Of a stretch of DNA of 64,000 nt, positions 18,990 through 27,364 are shown in pieces. Both the position numbers and the translations under genes were made by a program. The stretch covers positions 31,278 to 95,277 of the forward strand of contig JADEZQ010000005.1 in the NCBI GenBank assembly GCA_015206785.1. The letters are read 5' to 3'. The notes below the pieces were generated by a model. The model did no database searches. It was given only the letters and a program-made list of their open reading frames with translations, and was not told where the DNA came from. Numbering within the stretch: position 1 is the stretch's first letter; each line of letters opens with the position of its first letter. The stretch is from Quinella sp. 2Q5. Its GTDB lineage: Bacteria > Bacillota > Negativicutes > Selenomonadales > Selenomonadaceae.

Positions 18990-19998
18990 ATGATTGTTGA
19001 CGGCGTGAAGGTAAATTTCTTCGGCATTGACGACGCCACGCGCGAGGAGGCCGCCAATTACGTCGACTATGTCCGTGCCCGCGTCGAGACCCCCGTCAAA
19101 GCCATCAACGTCAAACTCTGCGACGACGGGCTTGTCGACGTGAGCTACCAAGCTCGCGGGGAAAAGTTTGAGCGTATCAGACGCATCACGGGTCAGCCCG
19201 ACTAAGGTAGCCCGTCAAGTGACACTGTGGCAAAAATGCCGCTATATGCGCCGGACTTCGGCAGAAGTCACAAGTAAAAAAATAACGCATATGGTTCGGG
19301 GGAGGTCATCATCATGACCAATCGCGAGTTTCGCAAGATACCGTCACTGAAATTTTTGTATGAAGTCAGCGAGGACGGGCGAATTTTCCGCAACGTCAAG
19401 TCGAAGAAGCAAAACAAAATTATCGTCGACTATCACCATTCGCCCGCAGGATATTGTTTCACTTTCATTTGCCGCGACCATAAAGTTCAGCGCATACCGA
19501 TTGCCCGCGTCGTCGCCGAGTGTTGGTTGGGCGCAAAGCCCGACGGTTACGAGATTGACCACATCGACCGCAACAGCCGGAACAACCACTACAGCAATTT
19601 GCGCTACGTGACCAAAAGCGAGCAAATGAAAAATCGCGACCACAGCGGCATCAGCAAAATCGGTTCTGCCAATTTGGAAGCCGCACGTCGTCTTAGAATG
19701 AAGCCGCTAACTTTGCTCAAGGACGGCGTTCAGCGAGTGTTTGAATCGCAGACTGCCGCCGCTCGTTGGTTAGCTGACTTGTCCGCAAACTCTGTGGAAC
19801 ATATCCGCGCCAAATTCAAAAAACACCGTGCCCACGTGTACGGTTACGACGTTATCTATCGAAATGTAGAGACTGCATGTGTCCGCCCCACGGGGCAAGG
19901 AACAGTCCATTAAGTATCTTGTCGGCACAACAGACCGCTGGAACGACGCCAAGAAATCCGAAGAGCACGACCGCGTTAAGCACAACATCTACGCCTAG
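18990..19998 (+). CDS. Small NrdD-like anaerobic ribonucleotide reductase protein, split by a group I intron
   Basis: The coding sequence is 18990-19193 joined to 19915-19998. Unspliced, the reading frame stops at 19205 after the sequence RIRRITGQPD. After removing the intron the junction reads RIRRITG-YLVGTTDRWNDAKK and continues SEEHDRVKHNIYA, giving a 95-residue protein. That ending (RRITGYLVG...ERVKH) matches the C-terminal region of anaerobic ribonucleoside-triphosphate reductase (NrdD) and small stand-alone relatives. The insertion falls exactly between two codons. The radical-site and zinc motifs of full NrdD are absent, so this is an accessory or paralogous small protein, not the enzyme itself. 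ATG 18990 has GAGGAAG upstream. Confidence 0.85.
19194..19914 (+). ncRNA. Group I self-splicing intron
   Basis: Splice sites are fixed by base pairing visible in the sequence. P1: exon end ACGGGU (19188-19193) pairs with GCCCGU (19210-19215), with the conserved U-G wobble at the splice site. P10: AAGGUA (19204-19209) pairs with the 3' exon start UAUCUU (19915-19920). P3: GACAC (19221-19225) with GUGUC (19879-19883). P7: GACUG (19871-19875) with CAGUC (19903-19907). P8: GCCC/GGGC hairpin at 19885-19896. A 7-bp pair AUAUGCG (19244-19250)/CGCAUAU (19286-19292) is a P4 or P5 candidate. The last intron base is G (19914) and the exon ends in U, as the mechanism requires. Subgroup is not assigned. 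Confidence 0.9.
19314..19913 (+). CDS. HNH homing endonuclease encoded in the group I intron
   Basis: The 199-residue protein has an N-terminal NUMOD4-like region (LKFLYEVSEDGRIFRNVKSK), an HNH core EIDHIDRNSRNNHYSNLRYV followed by TKSEQMKN, and a C-terminal DNA-binding part (VFESQTAAARWLADLS) like NUMOD1 helix-turn-helix repeats. Such enzymes cut intron-less alleles and spread the intron. ATG 19314 follows GGGGGAGG. The stop TAA (19911-19913) ends one base before the 3' splice site, so the last 14 or so codons also encode ribozyme strands P7, P3 and P8. The gene looks intact. Confidence 0.9.
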   Translation: MTNREFRKIPSLKFLYEVSEDGRIFRNVKSKKQNKIIVDYHHSPAGYCFTFICRDHKVQRIPIARVVAECWLGAKPDGYEIDHIDRNSRNNHYSNLRYVTKSEQMKNRDHSGISKIGSANLEAARRLRMKPLTLLKDGVQRVFESQTAAARWLADLSANSVEHIRAKFKKHRAHVYGYDVIYRNVETACVRPTGQGTVH

Positions 19999-20027
19999 AA
20001 AATTTTTCTGCACAAAAGCTCAATAGC

Positions 20028-20036
20028 TGTTATAAT
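20028..20036 (+). promoter_or_regulatory. Extended -10 promoter element of the hybrid kinase gene
   Basis: TGTTATAAT (TG at 20028-20029, TATAAT 20031-20036) is a consensus extended -10. The -35 region is poor (CTGCAC at 17-nt spacing), as is usual when TGn is present. It is 62 nt before the kinase start and 30 nt after the end of the split gene. Confidence 0.65.
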
Positions 20037-20097
20037 GGGCGGCGGGATTCGCAACGACTCCCGACCGCCAAATTTTTTTGATAGCGAGGAAATTTCT

Positions 20098-22917
20098 ATG
20101 ACCGGTTCAATGCCGAGTGATACGACGAAGTTTGACGGGCTGACTGTCTTTCTGCGGATGATTGAGCAGATGGAAGGCGCAGCCCTGCTCATACGCCAGA
20201 ACGACGACGGCAGGTTTGAGGTTGTCCGCGTGAACGAAGGCTTTGCCAAGCTGGTAGCGTGCTCCGTTGAGGACGCGCTGAATTTTTTCGGCGAAGGCGG
20301 CGTCATTGCCTTCACCCACCCCGACGACCGTCTTGCCGTTAAACGAATGCTGCGCCGCCGAATGTCCGAGGAGGGTACGCGCGAGCTGACTATCCGCCAG
20401 ATGACCGCAACGGGCGAAATGATCTGGTGCAACGTCACCTGCACGTTCATTGACGACTTCGGCGAACATTTTGTTTACTGCACCTTCTTCGACGTGACGA
20501 GCCTGAAGACTTATGCCCAACGCTTGCAGACGACTTACATGTCCATCGGCGACAATTTTTACCGAGCCAACGAGCGCACGCTGTCGATGTTCCGCGCCAA
20601 CCTGACCCGCAACAAAGTCGAAGACATCCAAGGGCGCGATATGTTCGGCACGGATTCGGTTATCCGCCCGTATTCCGAGCTCATCAACCTGCGCGCGGCG
20701 AACTATCCCATCGACGAGGAGCGCGCGAAGTTTCTTGCCACCTTCAGCGCACAGAACATCAAGGAACGTTTTCGTCGCGGAGACACGCAGCTTTCCATCT
20801 ATCTGTTCTCCAGGCGCAAGGACGGTCATTATTGCTACGTGAACTATCGGGCGGTCTTCACGCGGCACCCGATAACCAACGAGATCATCATCTTCGTCGC
20901 CGAACAGGAAGCCGGCAAGGAACGCGTGGAAGGTGCTTTGCTCGATAAAATTTTGGCGCGGCAGTTCGACATGGTTGCCTACCTCGCCAACGAAAGATAC
21001 AGCGTGGTCGTCGGGGACGCGTCTCTCATCGGCAAAGGCTCAATCTTTCCGCTGACCCGCGAAGGTTTCTACGACGAATATCTTCGCAACCAAGTGTTCC
21101 CCGTGCTCGAAGGAGACGACGCCGCCAAAAAAAATTACGCCGACGCCCTCAAGCTCGACACCGTACGCGACAGGTTGAAGACCGCCGAGCCTTACGTCGT
21201 CAATATCGCTTGCAACATCGGCGGAGAAATTTTTTACAAGCGGCTGGACTTCTACGTCATCGATCCACGCGCGGACTTCTTCATCGTCCTAAAGAGCGAC
21301 ACCACTGCCATTCAGCGCAAACAGATTGAGCAGAACAATCGTCTGCGGGCTGCACTTGACCAGGCACGCCAAGCCAACGTCGCGAAGACTTCGTTCCTGT
21401 CGCGCATGAGCCACGAGATTCGCACGCCCATGAACGCCATCATCGGGCTGGATAACATCGCCCTGCACGACAAAGACCTTTCGCCCGCCACGCGTGACCA
21501 TCTGGAAAAAATCGGCACCAGCGCACGTTACCTGCTGAGCATCATCAACGACATTCTGGACATGAGCCGAATCGAAAGCGGGCGCATGAGCTTCCGCAAC
21601 GAAGAATTTTCGTTCACGTCGTTCGTCTATCAAATCAACACGCTAATCGGCGACCAGTGCCGCGAAAAAGGTCTGGACTACGACTGCGAGCTCAAGGGCG
21701 ACATCGGCAAATACTACATCGGCGACGACACCAAGCTTGAGCAGATTCTCGTCAACATCCTCGGCAACGCCGTCAAGTTCACCGACGCGGGCGGCAAGAT
21801 CACGCTGATTGTCGAATGCACCGCGCAGTTCGACGGGCAATCAAATTTCCGCTTCACCATCAAAGACACGGGCATCGGCATCAACAAAGACTACCTGCCG
21901 AAAATTTTTGAGCCCTTCAGCCAAGAGGACGACACCACCACTTCCAAATACGGCGGGTCGGGGCTGGGTTTGGCAATCACCAAAAACATCGTGCAGATGA
22001 TGAACGGTTCCATCAGCGTCGACAGCGCAAAGGGCGTCGGCACAATCTTCGTCGTAAACATTCCGCTCAAGGACTCGGCACGCGGCGAAGGCGACGACGT
22101 TCACGAGATGCGCCCGCAAGATTTTTCCGTGCTGATAATCGACGACGAGGAGCTTGCCCGCGAACACGCCAAATCCGTGCTCGAAGAGGTCGGCATTTCC
22201 GCAGACACCTGCGCGGGCGGCAAGGAGGCAGTCGAACTCGTCAAGCTGCGCCACGCTCGCCGCGAGGATTACAATCTGATTCTGGTCGATTGGCTCATGC
22301 CCGACAAGGACGGCATTCAAGTCACCCGCGAGATCCGTCAAGTTCTCGGCGACGAAACCGCAGTAATCGTGCTGACCGCCTACGATTGGTTCGAAGTTCA
22401 GGACGAGGCAATCCAAGCGGGCGTCGATGCATTCATGGCAAAGCCCTTGGCACCGACGAACGCGCTGTACGAATTCCGCCAGGCATTCAGCCGCAAACGA
22501 CAGATTCAGCCCGAACGCAAGGAAGTCGAGTTGGAAGGGCGCAGGATTCTCGTCGCGGAGGATATGCCCGTCAACGCCGAGATTATGATGATGATTCTGG
22601 AGATGCGCGGCATGATTTCTGACCACGCCGAGAACGGAAAGATCGCCGTGGAAAAATTCGCCGCGTCCAAGTCGGGCTATTATGACGCCGTGTTGATGGA
22701 TATCCGCATGCCCGTGATGGACGGGCTTGAAGCAACCGCCGCGATTCGCGCGCTCAATCACCCCGACGCCAAGACCGTGCCGATTATCGCGATGACAGCC
22801 AACGCCTTCGACGAGGACGTTCAACGCTCACTCAAGGCGGGAATGAACGCGCACCTGACTAAGCCCGCCGACCCCGAACAGCTTTACAAGACGTTGCAGG
22901 AATTGATTCACGATTGA
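20098..22917 (+). CDS. Hybrid sensor histidine kinase with two receiver domains
   Basis: The 939-residue soluble protein has, in order: a PAS-like domain (1-140), a second PAS-like stretch, a roughly 130-residue sensor region from about 280 (DMVAYLANERYSVVVGDASL) shared with the kinase at 32079, HisKA with MSHEIRTPMN (His near 439), HATPase (NILGNAVKFT, DTGIGI, GSGLGL), REC1 (LVDWLMPD, Asp near 731) and REC2 (VLMDIRMP, Asp near 868). No transmembrane segment is seen, so it senses a cytoplasmic signal. No Hpt gene or output regulator is adjacent; the Hpt protein at 34417 could serve it. ATG 20098 follows GAGGAAA. Confidence 0.9.
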   Translation: MTGSMPSDTTKFDGLTVFLRMIEQMEGAALLIRQNDDGRFEVVRVNEGFAKLVACSVEDALNFFGEGGVIAFTHPDDRLAVKRMLRRRMSEEGTRELTIRQMTATGEMIWCNVTCTFIDDFGEHFVYCTFFDVTSLKTYAQRLQTTYMSIGDNFYRANERTLSMFRANLTRNKVEDIQGRDMFGTDSVIRPYSELINLRAANYPIDEERAKFLATFSAQNIKERFRRGDTQLSIYLFSRRKDGHYCYVNYRAVFTRHPITNEIIIFVAEQEAGKERVEGALLDKILARQFDMVAYLANERYSVVVGDASLIGKGSIFPLTREGFYDEYLRNQVFPVLEGDDAAKKNYADALKLDTVRDRLKTAEPYVVNIACNIGGEIFYKRLDFYVIDPRADFFIVLKSDTTAIQRKQIEQNNRLRAALDQARQANVAKTSFLSRMSHEIRTPMNAIIGLDNIALHDKDLSPATRDHLEKIGTSARYLLSIINDILDMSRIESGRMSFRNEEFSFTSFVYQINTLIGDQCREKGLDYDCELKGDIGKYYIGDDTKLEQILVNILGNAVKFTDAGGKITLIVECTAQFDGQSNFRFTIKDTGIGINKDYLPKIFEPFSQEDDTTTSKYGGSGLGLAITKNIVQMMNGSISVDSAKGVGTIFVVNIPLKDSARGEGDDVHEMRPQDFSVLIIDDEELAREHAKSVLEEVGISADTCAGGKEAVELVKLRHARREDYNLILVDWLMPDKDGIQVTREIRQVLGDETAVIVLTAYDWFEVQDEAIQAGVDAFMAKPLAPTNALYEFRQAFSRKRQIQPERKEVELEGRRILVAEDMPVNAEIMMMILEMRGMISDHAENGKIAVEKFAASKSGYYDAVLMDIRMPVMDGLEATAAIRALNHPDAKTVPIIAMTANAFDEDVQRSLKAGMNAHLTKPADPEQLYKTLQELIHD

Positions 22918-22923
22918 GGCACT

Positions 22924-23118
22924 GCGTTACGTGAAGGCGTTGCGTCTCTGCTGACGGTGTTGCTCACTGCGTTTGCGTTTAGGATCTACTTTCTTTTGCT
23001 GGTCCAAAAGAAAGTAGCAAAGAAAAGGACCTTTGACCGCCTGAGAACGCATCACGCGTTCAACGGCGGCGGCCGCACATCCTTGTGCGGCCGGGTTGCC
23101 GGCTAGGGAGACGGGTGC
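22924..23118 (+). repeat. Dispersed intergenic repeat, long form (between hybrid kinase and cupin)
   Basis: The head is TGCTCACTGCGTTTGCGTTT, then the hairpin CTACTTTCTTTTG-CTGGTC-CAAAAGAAAGTAG. Next come GAACGC-ATCAC-GCGTTC and GGCCGCACA-TCCT-TGTGCGGCC, and the tail GTTGCCGGCTAGGGAGACGG common to all copies. The stems differ in sequence from the 44570 copy but keep pairing, while the loops are the same. The repeat ends about 30 nt before the cupin start. Confidence 0.8.
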
Positions 23119-23148
23119 GAAATTTTTTCTGGAAGGGAGATTTTTATC

Positions 23149-23568
23149 ATGGCAGACATTCAGAATCCGAGCGTGTTCGACGCGGGCAAGCCGTTGCCCG
23201 AACAGTTCAGCCGCTATTTCATCGGGCAGGCGTATTTGAATCCGCTGACCAAGACGGGCGGTCCCATAGCCAACGTCACCTTCTCGCCGGGCTGCCGCAA
23301 CAATTGGCACGTGCACCACAAGGGCGGGCAAATCCTGCTGGTGACGGGCGGGCGCGGCTGGTATCAGGAATGGGGCAAGGCTCCGCAGTCGCTCAAGCCG
23401 GGCGACGTCGTCAACATCGCGCCCGAAGTCAAACATTGGCACGGGGCGGCGTCTGACAGCTGGTTTTCTCATCTGGCGGTTGAGATTCCCGCCGAAGGCT
23501 CTTCCAACGAATGGCTCGAACCCGTCGACGACGAACAGTATGCCAAGCTTGAGGAGGCGTCTAAGTGA
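23149..23568 (+). CDS. Cupin-domain protein
   Basis: A 139-residue single-domain cupin. The first metal motif is NNWHVHHKGGQILLVTGG (His-x-His, with Gln in place of the usual Glu region) and the second is PGDVVNIAPEVKHWHGA. Small cupins of this kind (related to those linked with carboxymuconolactone decarboxylase-like proteins) often act as isomerases or as metal-dependent sensors; the reaction is unknown. ATG 23149 has GGAAGGGAG upstream. The stop overlaps the next gene by 4 nt (GTGA). Confidence 0.85.
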   Translation: MADIQNPSVFDAGKPLPEQFSRYFIGQAYLNPLTKTGGPIANVTFSPGCRNNWHVHHKGGQILLVTGGRGWYQEWGKAPQSLKPGDVVNIAPEVKHWHGAASDSWFSHLAVEIPAEGSSNEWLEPVDDEQYAKLEEASK

Positions 23569-24722
23569 GTTCGGAATTCGTCAAGATGATCGCCGACCTG
23601 AACGAGCGCAGGCTTTTGCGGACGATGCAGTCATTGGTTGCGAGCAAAACATCCTGCGCAATTTTTTTCGCGCCCAATGTCCCCGACAACGCGCGGCGAA
23701 TCGCAGACTTCCTGCGCAACGGCGGCATCAATCTAAACTGTGTCGTGGTGCTGACCGAGGCTGACAAAAAATTTTTCCAACCAGCCGCCGACGAACGCCT
23801 CATCTCCGTGGAAGAGTTCCCTGCCCTGCCCGACAAGCCGCAAGTCGTCTTCATCGTGCAGAGTTTTTTTGCGGAAATGTTCATGGATTATTTTGCCCGT
23901 TTCGGCACGAAGATGATCACTAGCACGAACGTGACCGTCGCGGAAAATACCTACGACAACTTCATGCGCCATTTGCCCGAACTTTACGACGTGCACGAGA
24001 TGCTTGACGACGAGTCCAAAAAAGTTTTCCGCGCGGCGATATTGTCTAAGGTGACGTGGGTGCTCAATAACTTTCGCTTCGCTGCTGAGCCGCAATATTT
24101 TCTCAACGGCTTCCTGCCCACCGAGGGCGACATTGCAATTGACGGCGGAGCCTACGAAGGAGCGACCGCCGCGGATTTCGTTCGGCAGGGCGCAGAAGTT
24201 TTCGCCTTCGAAATGGACGCGACGAACTTCCAAAAATGTTTGCCCATCGCAGAACGCTTCGGCTTCACTGTGGAAAATCTCGGCTTGAGCAACCAAATCG
24301 GCACGGCGCGTTATTCGGGCGGCGGAGTGGGCAGTCACAAGCTTGCAAACAACGCTGGGTTAGGGGTTATTGGTCACTTCATTGACTTGGACACTTACGT
24401 TGCGCAGAAAAATCTTCCGCGCGTCGATTACATCAAGCTCGACGTGGAAGGCGCGGAGTTGGACGTTTTGCACGGCGCGGCAAAGACTATTGCCCGCTGG
24501 AAGCCGAAGATGGCGATAAGTGCTTACCACAAGACCGAAGATTTGTGGACGCTCGCAACCTACATAAAATCCCTGCGCGACGATTACGAATTCAAATTCC
24601 GCCACTATCGCATCGATTGCACGAACTACCTGTTCACTGACGAGGAACGCGCCGTCTGCAGAATTTTTGAGCTCGGCTATCTTTGCCCAAGCGAATGCGA
24701 AATGGTTTTGTATTGTCGTTGA
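23565..24722 (+). CDS. FkbM-family methyltransferase
   Basis: The C-terminal part (about 190-340) of this 385-residue protein is an FkbM-type SAM-dependent methyltransferase: DIAIDGGAYEGATAADF is the SAM loop, VFAFEMD binds ribose, and VDYIKLDVEGAELDVLHGA is the family signature. The first 180 residues resemble the N-terminal module of FkbM proteins linked to sugar or polysaccharide methylation, possibly a Rossmann half. GTG 23565 lies 7 nt after GGAGG and overlaps the cupin stop. The substrate is unknown; surface glycan is the usual guess. Confidence 0.82.
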   Translation: MSSEFVKMIADLNERRLLRTMQSLVASKTSCAIFFAPNVPDNARRIADFLRNGGINLNCVVVLTEADKKFFQPAADERLISVEEFPALPDKPQVVFIVQSFFAEMFMDYFARFGTKMITSTNVTVAENTYDNFMRHLPELYDVHEMLDDESKKVFRAAILSKVTWVLNNFRFAAEPQYFLNGFLPTEGDIAIDGGAYEGATAADFVRQGAEVFAFEMDATNFQKCLPIAERFGFTVENLGLSNQIGTARYSGGGVGSHKLANNAGLGVIGHFIDLDTYVAQKNLPRVDYIKLDVEGAELDVLHGAAKTIARWKPKMAISAYHKTEDLWTLATYIKSLRDDYEFKFRHYRIDCTNYLFTDEERAVCRIFELGYLCPSECEMVLYCR

Positions 24723-24739
24723 TACGAGGAGGGAAATTT

Positions 24740-26620
24740 TTGTTCACAGCCGACAGATACGACGTGGCAGTTATCGGCGCGGGGCACGCGGGGCTAGAGG
24801 CGGCACTGGCGGCGGCTCGGCTGGGTTGCAAGACCTTGCTGACGACGCTGTCTTTGGACAACCTGGCAATGATGCCGTGCAACCCGTCAATCGGCGGTCC
24901 CGCCAAAGGACATCTCGTCCGCGAAGTCGACGCGCTCGGCGGGCAGATGGGCATTGCCGCCGACGAAACCTGCATACAGTTCCGCACGCTCAACACCGGC
25001 AAAGGTCCTGCAGTTCGTGCGCTGCGTGCCCAAGCCGACAAAAAAATTTATCAGGCGGCAATGAAACGCGTCTGCGAGAACGTTGACGGGCTCGACCTCA
25101 AGCAGCTGCTTATCGAAAATATTTTGGTTGACGGAAACAGAATCGTCGGCATCGTTGCGGAGACCGGCGAAATTTTTTTGGCGTCGGCGGTGATTCTGGC
25201 ATCGGGCACGTATCTGCGCGGGCGAATCATCATCGGCGAAAGCATCTTCGACGGCGGCCCCAACGGTCAACGCGCGGCAATCAAACTCTCGGACTCACTG
25301 CGCGACCTCGGCATCAAGCTCATGCGCTTCAAGACCGGCACACCCGCCCGCGTCGATAGCCGCACGCTCGACTTCAGCAAGATGGAAATTCAGCGCGGCG
25401 ACGACCCTGCGCAAAATTTTTCCTTCATGACAAAGACGCCGCCGGTCAACCGCGTGAACTGCTACCTGACCTACACCAACGAGCGCACGCACGAGATTCT
25501 TCGCCGCAACCTGCACCGCGCACCAATGGCAAACGGCATCATCGAAGGCGTCGGTCCGCGTTATTGCCCGTCCATCGAATCGAAGATCATTCGCTTCCCC
25601 GACAAAGACCGCCATCAGCTTTTCCTGGAGCCTGAAGGTCTGGATACGCGAGAATTCTACGTGCAGGGAATGTCGACTTCAATGCCGACCGACGTGCAGA
25701 TTGAGTTCCTGCGCACGATACCCGGACTTGAACGCGCCAAAATCATGCGACCCGGTTACGCCATTGAATACGATTGCATTGACCCGTTGCAGCTCAAGCC
25801 GACGCTGGAGTTCAAATCAATCGCGGGGCTTTTCAGCGCGGGGCAATCCAACGGCACCAGTGGCTACGAGGAGGCCGCCGCTCAAGGGCTCATCGCGGGC
25901 ATCAACGCCGCCGCCTTCGTCAAGCAGACCGAGCCGCTCGTCCTCAAGCGTTCCGAAGCTTACATCGGCGTTTTGATTGACGACCTGGTCACCAAGGGCA
26001 CGAACGAGCCGTATCGAATGATGACGTCCCGCGCGGAATATCGTCTGCTGCTCCGCCAAGACAACGCCGACTTGAGATTGACGCCGCACGCCATCAGAAT
26101 CGGTTTGGCTTGCGACGAACGCCGTCGACTCTTCGAGACCAAACGCGACGAAATTTTCACGGCGACACGTCGGCTCAACGACATCAAGCTCACGCCATCG
26201 ACCGACGTCAACGAAAAACTTCGCACATTGAATTTGGACGCCATCCGCAACGCAATGCCTCTTGCAGAACTTTTGCGCCGACCCAACGTCACGTACGCCG
26301 ACCTGCAAAAAATTTTCGACCTGCCGCAAATTTCCGCAGACGCCGCCGCGCAGGTTGAGACCGCAATTTTCTACGAAGGCTACATCCGCAAGCAAGCCGA
26401 CCTCGCCGCCAAAGTCGACCGCCTGGAAGACAAGCTCATTCCCGAAGGCGTCGACTATCACGCCATGCAAAATCTGCGCGTGGAGGCTCGCGAAAAGCTT
26501 TCCGAGATTCGTCCGCGCTCAATCGGTCAGGCCTCGCGCATTTCCGGCGTCAACCCCGCCGACATTTCCGTCCTGCTCGTCTGGCTGGAAACCCTTGCAA
26601 AGTCCAAAGGCGACAGTTAA
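24740..26620 (+). CDS. mnmG: tRNA uridine-34 5-carboxymethylaminomethyl modification enzyme MnmG (GidA)
   Basis: MnmG with MnmE places the (carboxymethyl)aminomethyl group on wobble uridine 34 using FAD and methylene-THF. The 626-residue protein opens with the FAD motif DVAVIGAGHAGLEAALAAAR, followed by MMPCNPSIGGPAKGHLVREV, TGTYLRG-like ASGTYLRGRI, and SAGQSNGTSGYEEAAAQG. The C-terminal helical domain ends near ISVLLVWLETL. The start is TTG 24740, 7-8 nt after GGAGG; an upstream ATG overlaps the FkbM gene and has no ribosome site. The usual partner mnmE is not adjacent; rsmG follows. Confidence 0.97.
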   Translation: MFTADRYDVAVIGAGHAGLEAALAAARLGCKTLLTTLSLDNLAMMPCNPSIGGPAKGHLVREVDALGGQMGIAADETCIQFRTLNTGKGPAVRALRAQADKKIYQAAMKRVCENVDGLDLKQLLIENILVDGNRIVGIVAETGEIFLASAVILASGTYLRGRIIIGESIFDGGPNGQRAAIKLSDSLRDLGIKLMRFKTGTPARVDSRTLDFSKMEIQRGDDPAQNFSFMTKTPPVNRVNCYLTYTNERTHEILRRNLHRAPMANGIIEGVGPRYCPSIESKIIRFPDKDRHQLFLEPEGLDTREFYVQGMSTSMPTDVQIEFLRTIPGLERAKIMRPGYAIEYDCIDPLQLKPTLEFKSIAGLFSAGQSNGTSGYEEAAAQGLIAGINAAAFVKQTEPLVLKRSEAYIGVLIDDLVTKGTNEPYRMMTSRAEYRLLLRQDNADLRLTPHAIRIGLACDERRRLFETKRDEIFTATRRLNDIKLTPSTDVNEKLRTLNLDAIRNAMPLAELLRRPNVTYADLQKIFDLPQISADAAAQVETAIFYEGYIRKQADLAAKVDRLEDKLIPEGVDYHAMQNLRVEAREKLSEIRPRSIGQASRISGVNPADISVLLVWLETLAKSKGDS

Positions 26621-26641
26621 AATGTTCGCGGAGATGATCTG

Positions 26642-27355
26642 ATGATTCGCGACGAAATTGACGCGGCGGCTAAGGCTTTCGGGCTTGAGCTTGACGCTAC
26701 GCAACTTGACGGGCTGGAAAAATTTTATCGGCTGGTCGTCGACGGCAACCGCGTGATGAATTTGACGACGCTGACTGAACCGCGCGACTTCGCCATCAAA
26801 CACGTGGTCGATTCGTTGAGCGCGTGGGACGACAAAATTTTTCGCGGCGACGAACGGCTTGCCGACATCGGCACGGGCGCAGGCTTCCCCGCCGTCCCGC
26901 TGAAGATTTTTCGCCCGCGGCTGACAGTCTGCCTGATTGATTCGCTCGCCAAGCGCACGGACTTCTTGCGGCGTGTCGTCAACGAACTGGAACTCGACGG
27001 CGTGGAAATTTTTCACGGGCGGGCAGAAGAGCTGGCTCGCCAAAAAAATTTCCGCGAACGCTTCGATATCGTCACGTCGCGGGCAGTGGCGCGGCTCAAC
27101 GTGCTGGCGGAATACTGCTTGCCGTTCGTCAAAGTCGGCGGACATTTCGTCGCGCTCAAGGGTCGAACATTCCGCGAGGAGCTGGACGAGTCTCGTGCGG
27201 CGATAAAAATCCTCGGCGGCAAAAGTTCCGTGCGCGAAGTGAAGTTGCCGACACTCTCTGACGCGCGGGCAGTCATCACCGTCGAAAAAATTTCACCGAC
27301 GCCCACGAAGTTCCCGCGCCGCGAAAACGTAATCCGAACTGTGCAGTTGAAATGA
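26642..27355 (+). CDS. rsmG: 16S rRNA (guanine-527 N7)-methyltransferase RsmG (GidB)
   Basis: RsmG methylates G527 of 16S rRNA. The 237-residue protein shows the SAM-binding LADIGTGAGFPAVPLKI, then VCLIDSLAKRTDFLRRV, FDIVTSRAVARLNVLAEYCL and the C-terminal PRRENV. ATG 26642 has GCGGAGATGA upstream. Order mnmG-rsmG is conserved across bacteria. No parA/parB or dnaA follows, so there is no sign here of the replication origin that often adjoins this pair. Confidence 0.96.
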   Translation: MIRDEIDAAAKAFGLELDATQLDGLEKFYRLVVDGNRVMNLTTLTEPRDFAIKHVVDSLSAWDDKIFRGDERLADIGTGAGFPAVPLKIFRPRLTVCLIDSLAKRTDFLRRVVNELELDGVEIFHGRAEELARQKNFRERFDIVTSRAVARLNVLAEYCLPFVKVGGHFVALKGRTFREELDESRAAIKILGGKSSVREVKLPTLSDARAVITVEKISPTPTKFPRRENVIRTVQLK

Positions 27356-27364
27356 GGTATTCGC

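Noticed and set aside
19206..19998. HNH gene as part of a transposon or prophage
   Set aside because: No transposase, integrase or terminal repeats; the intron pairings and the split exon explain the insertion.
26642..27355. Replication origin near mnmG-rsmG
   Set aside because: No dnaA, rpmH, parAB or cluster of DnaA boxes is seen around this pair.
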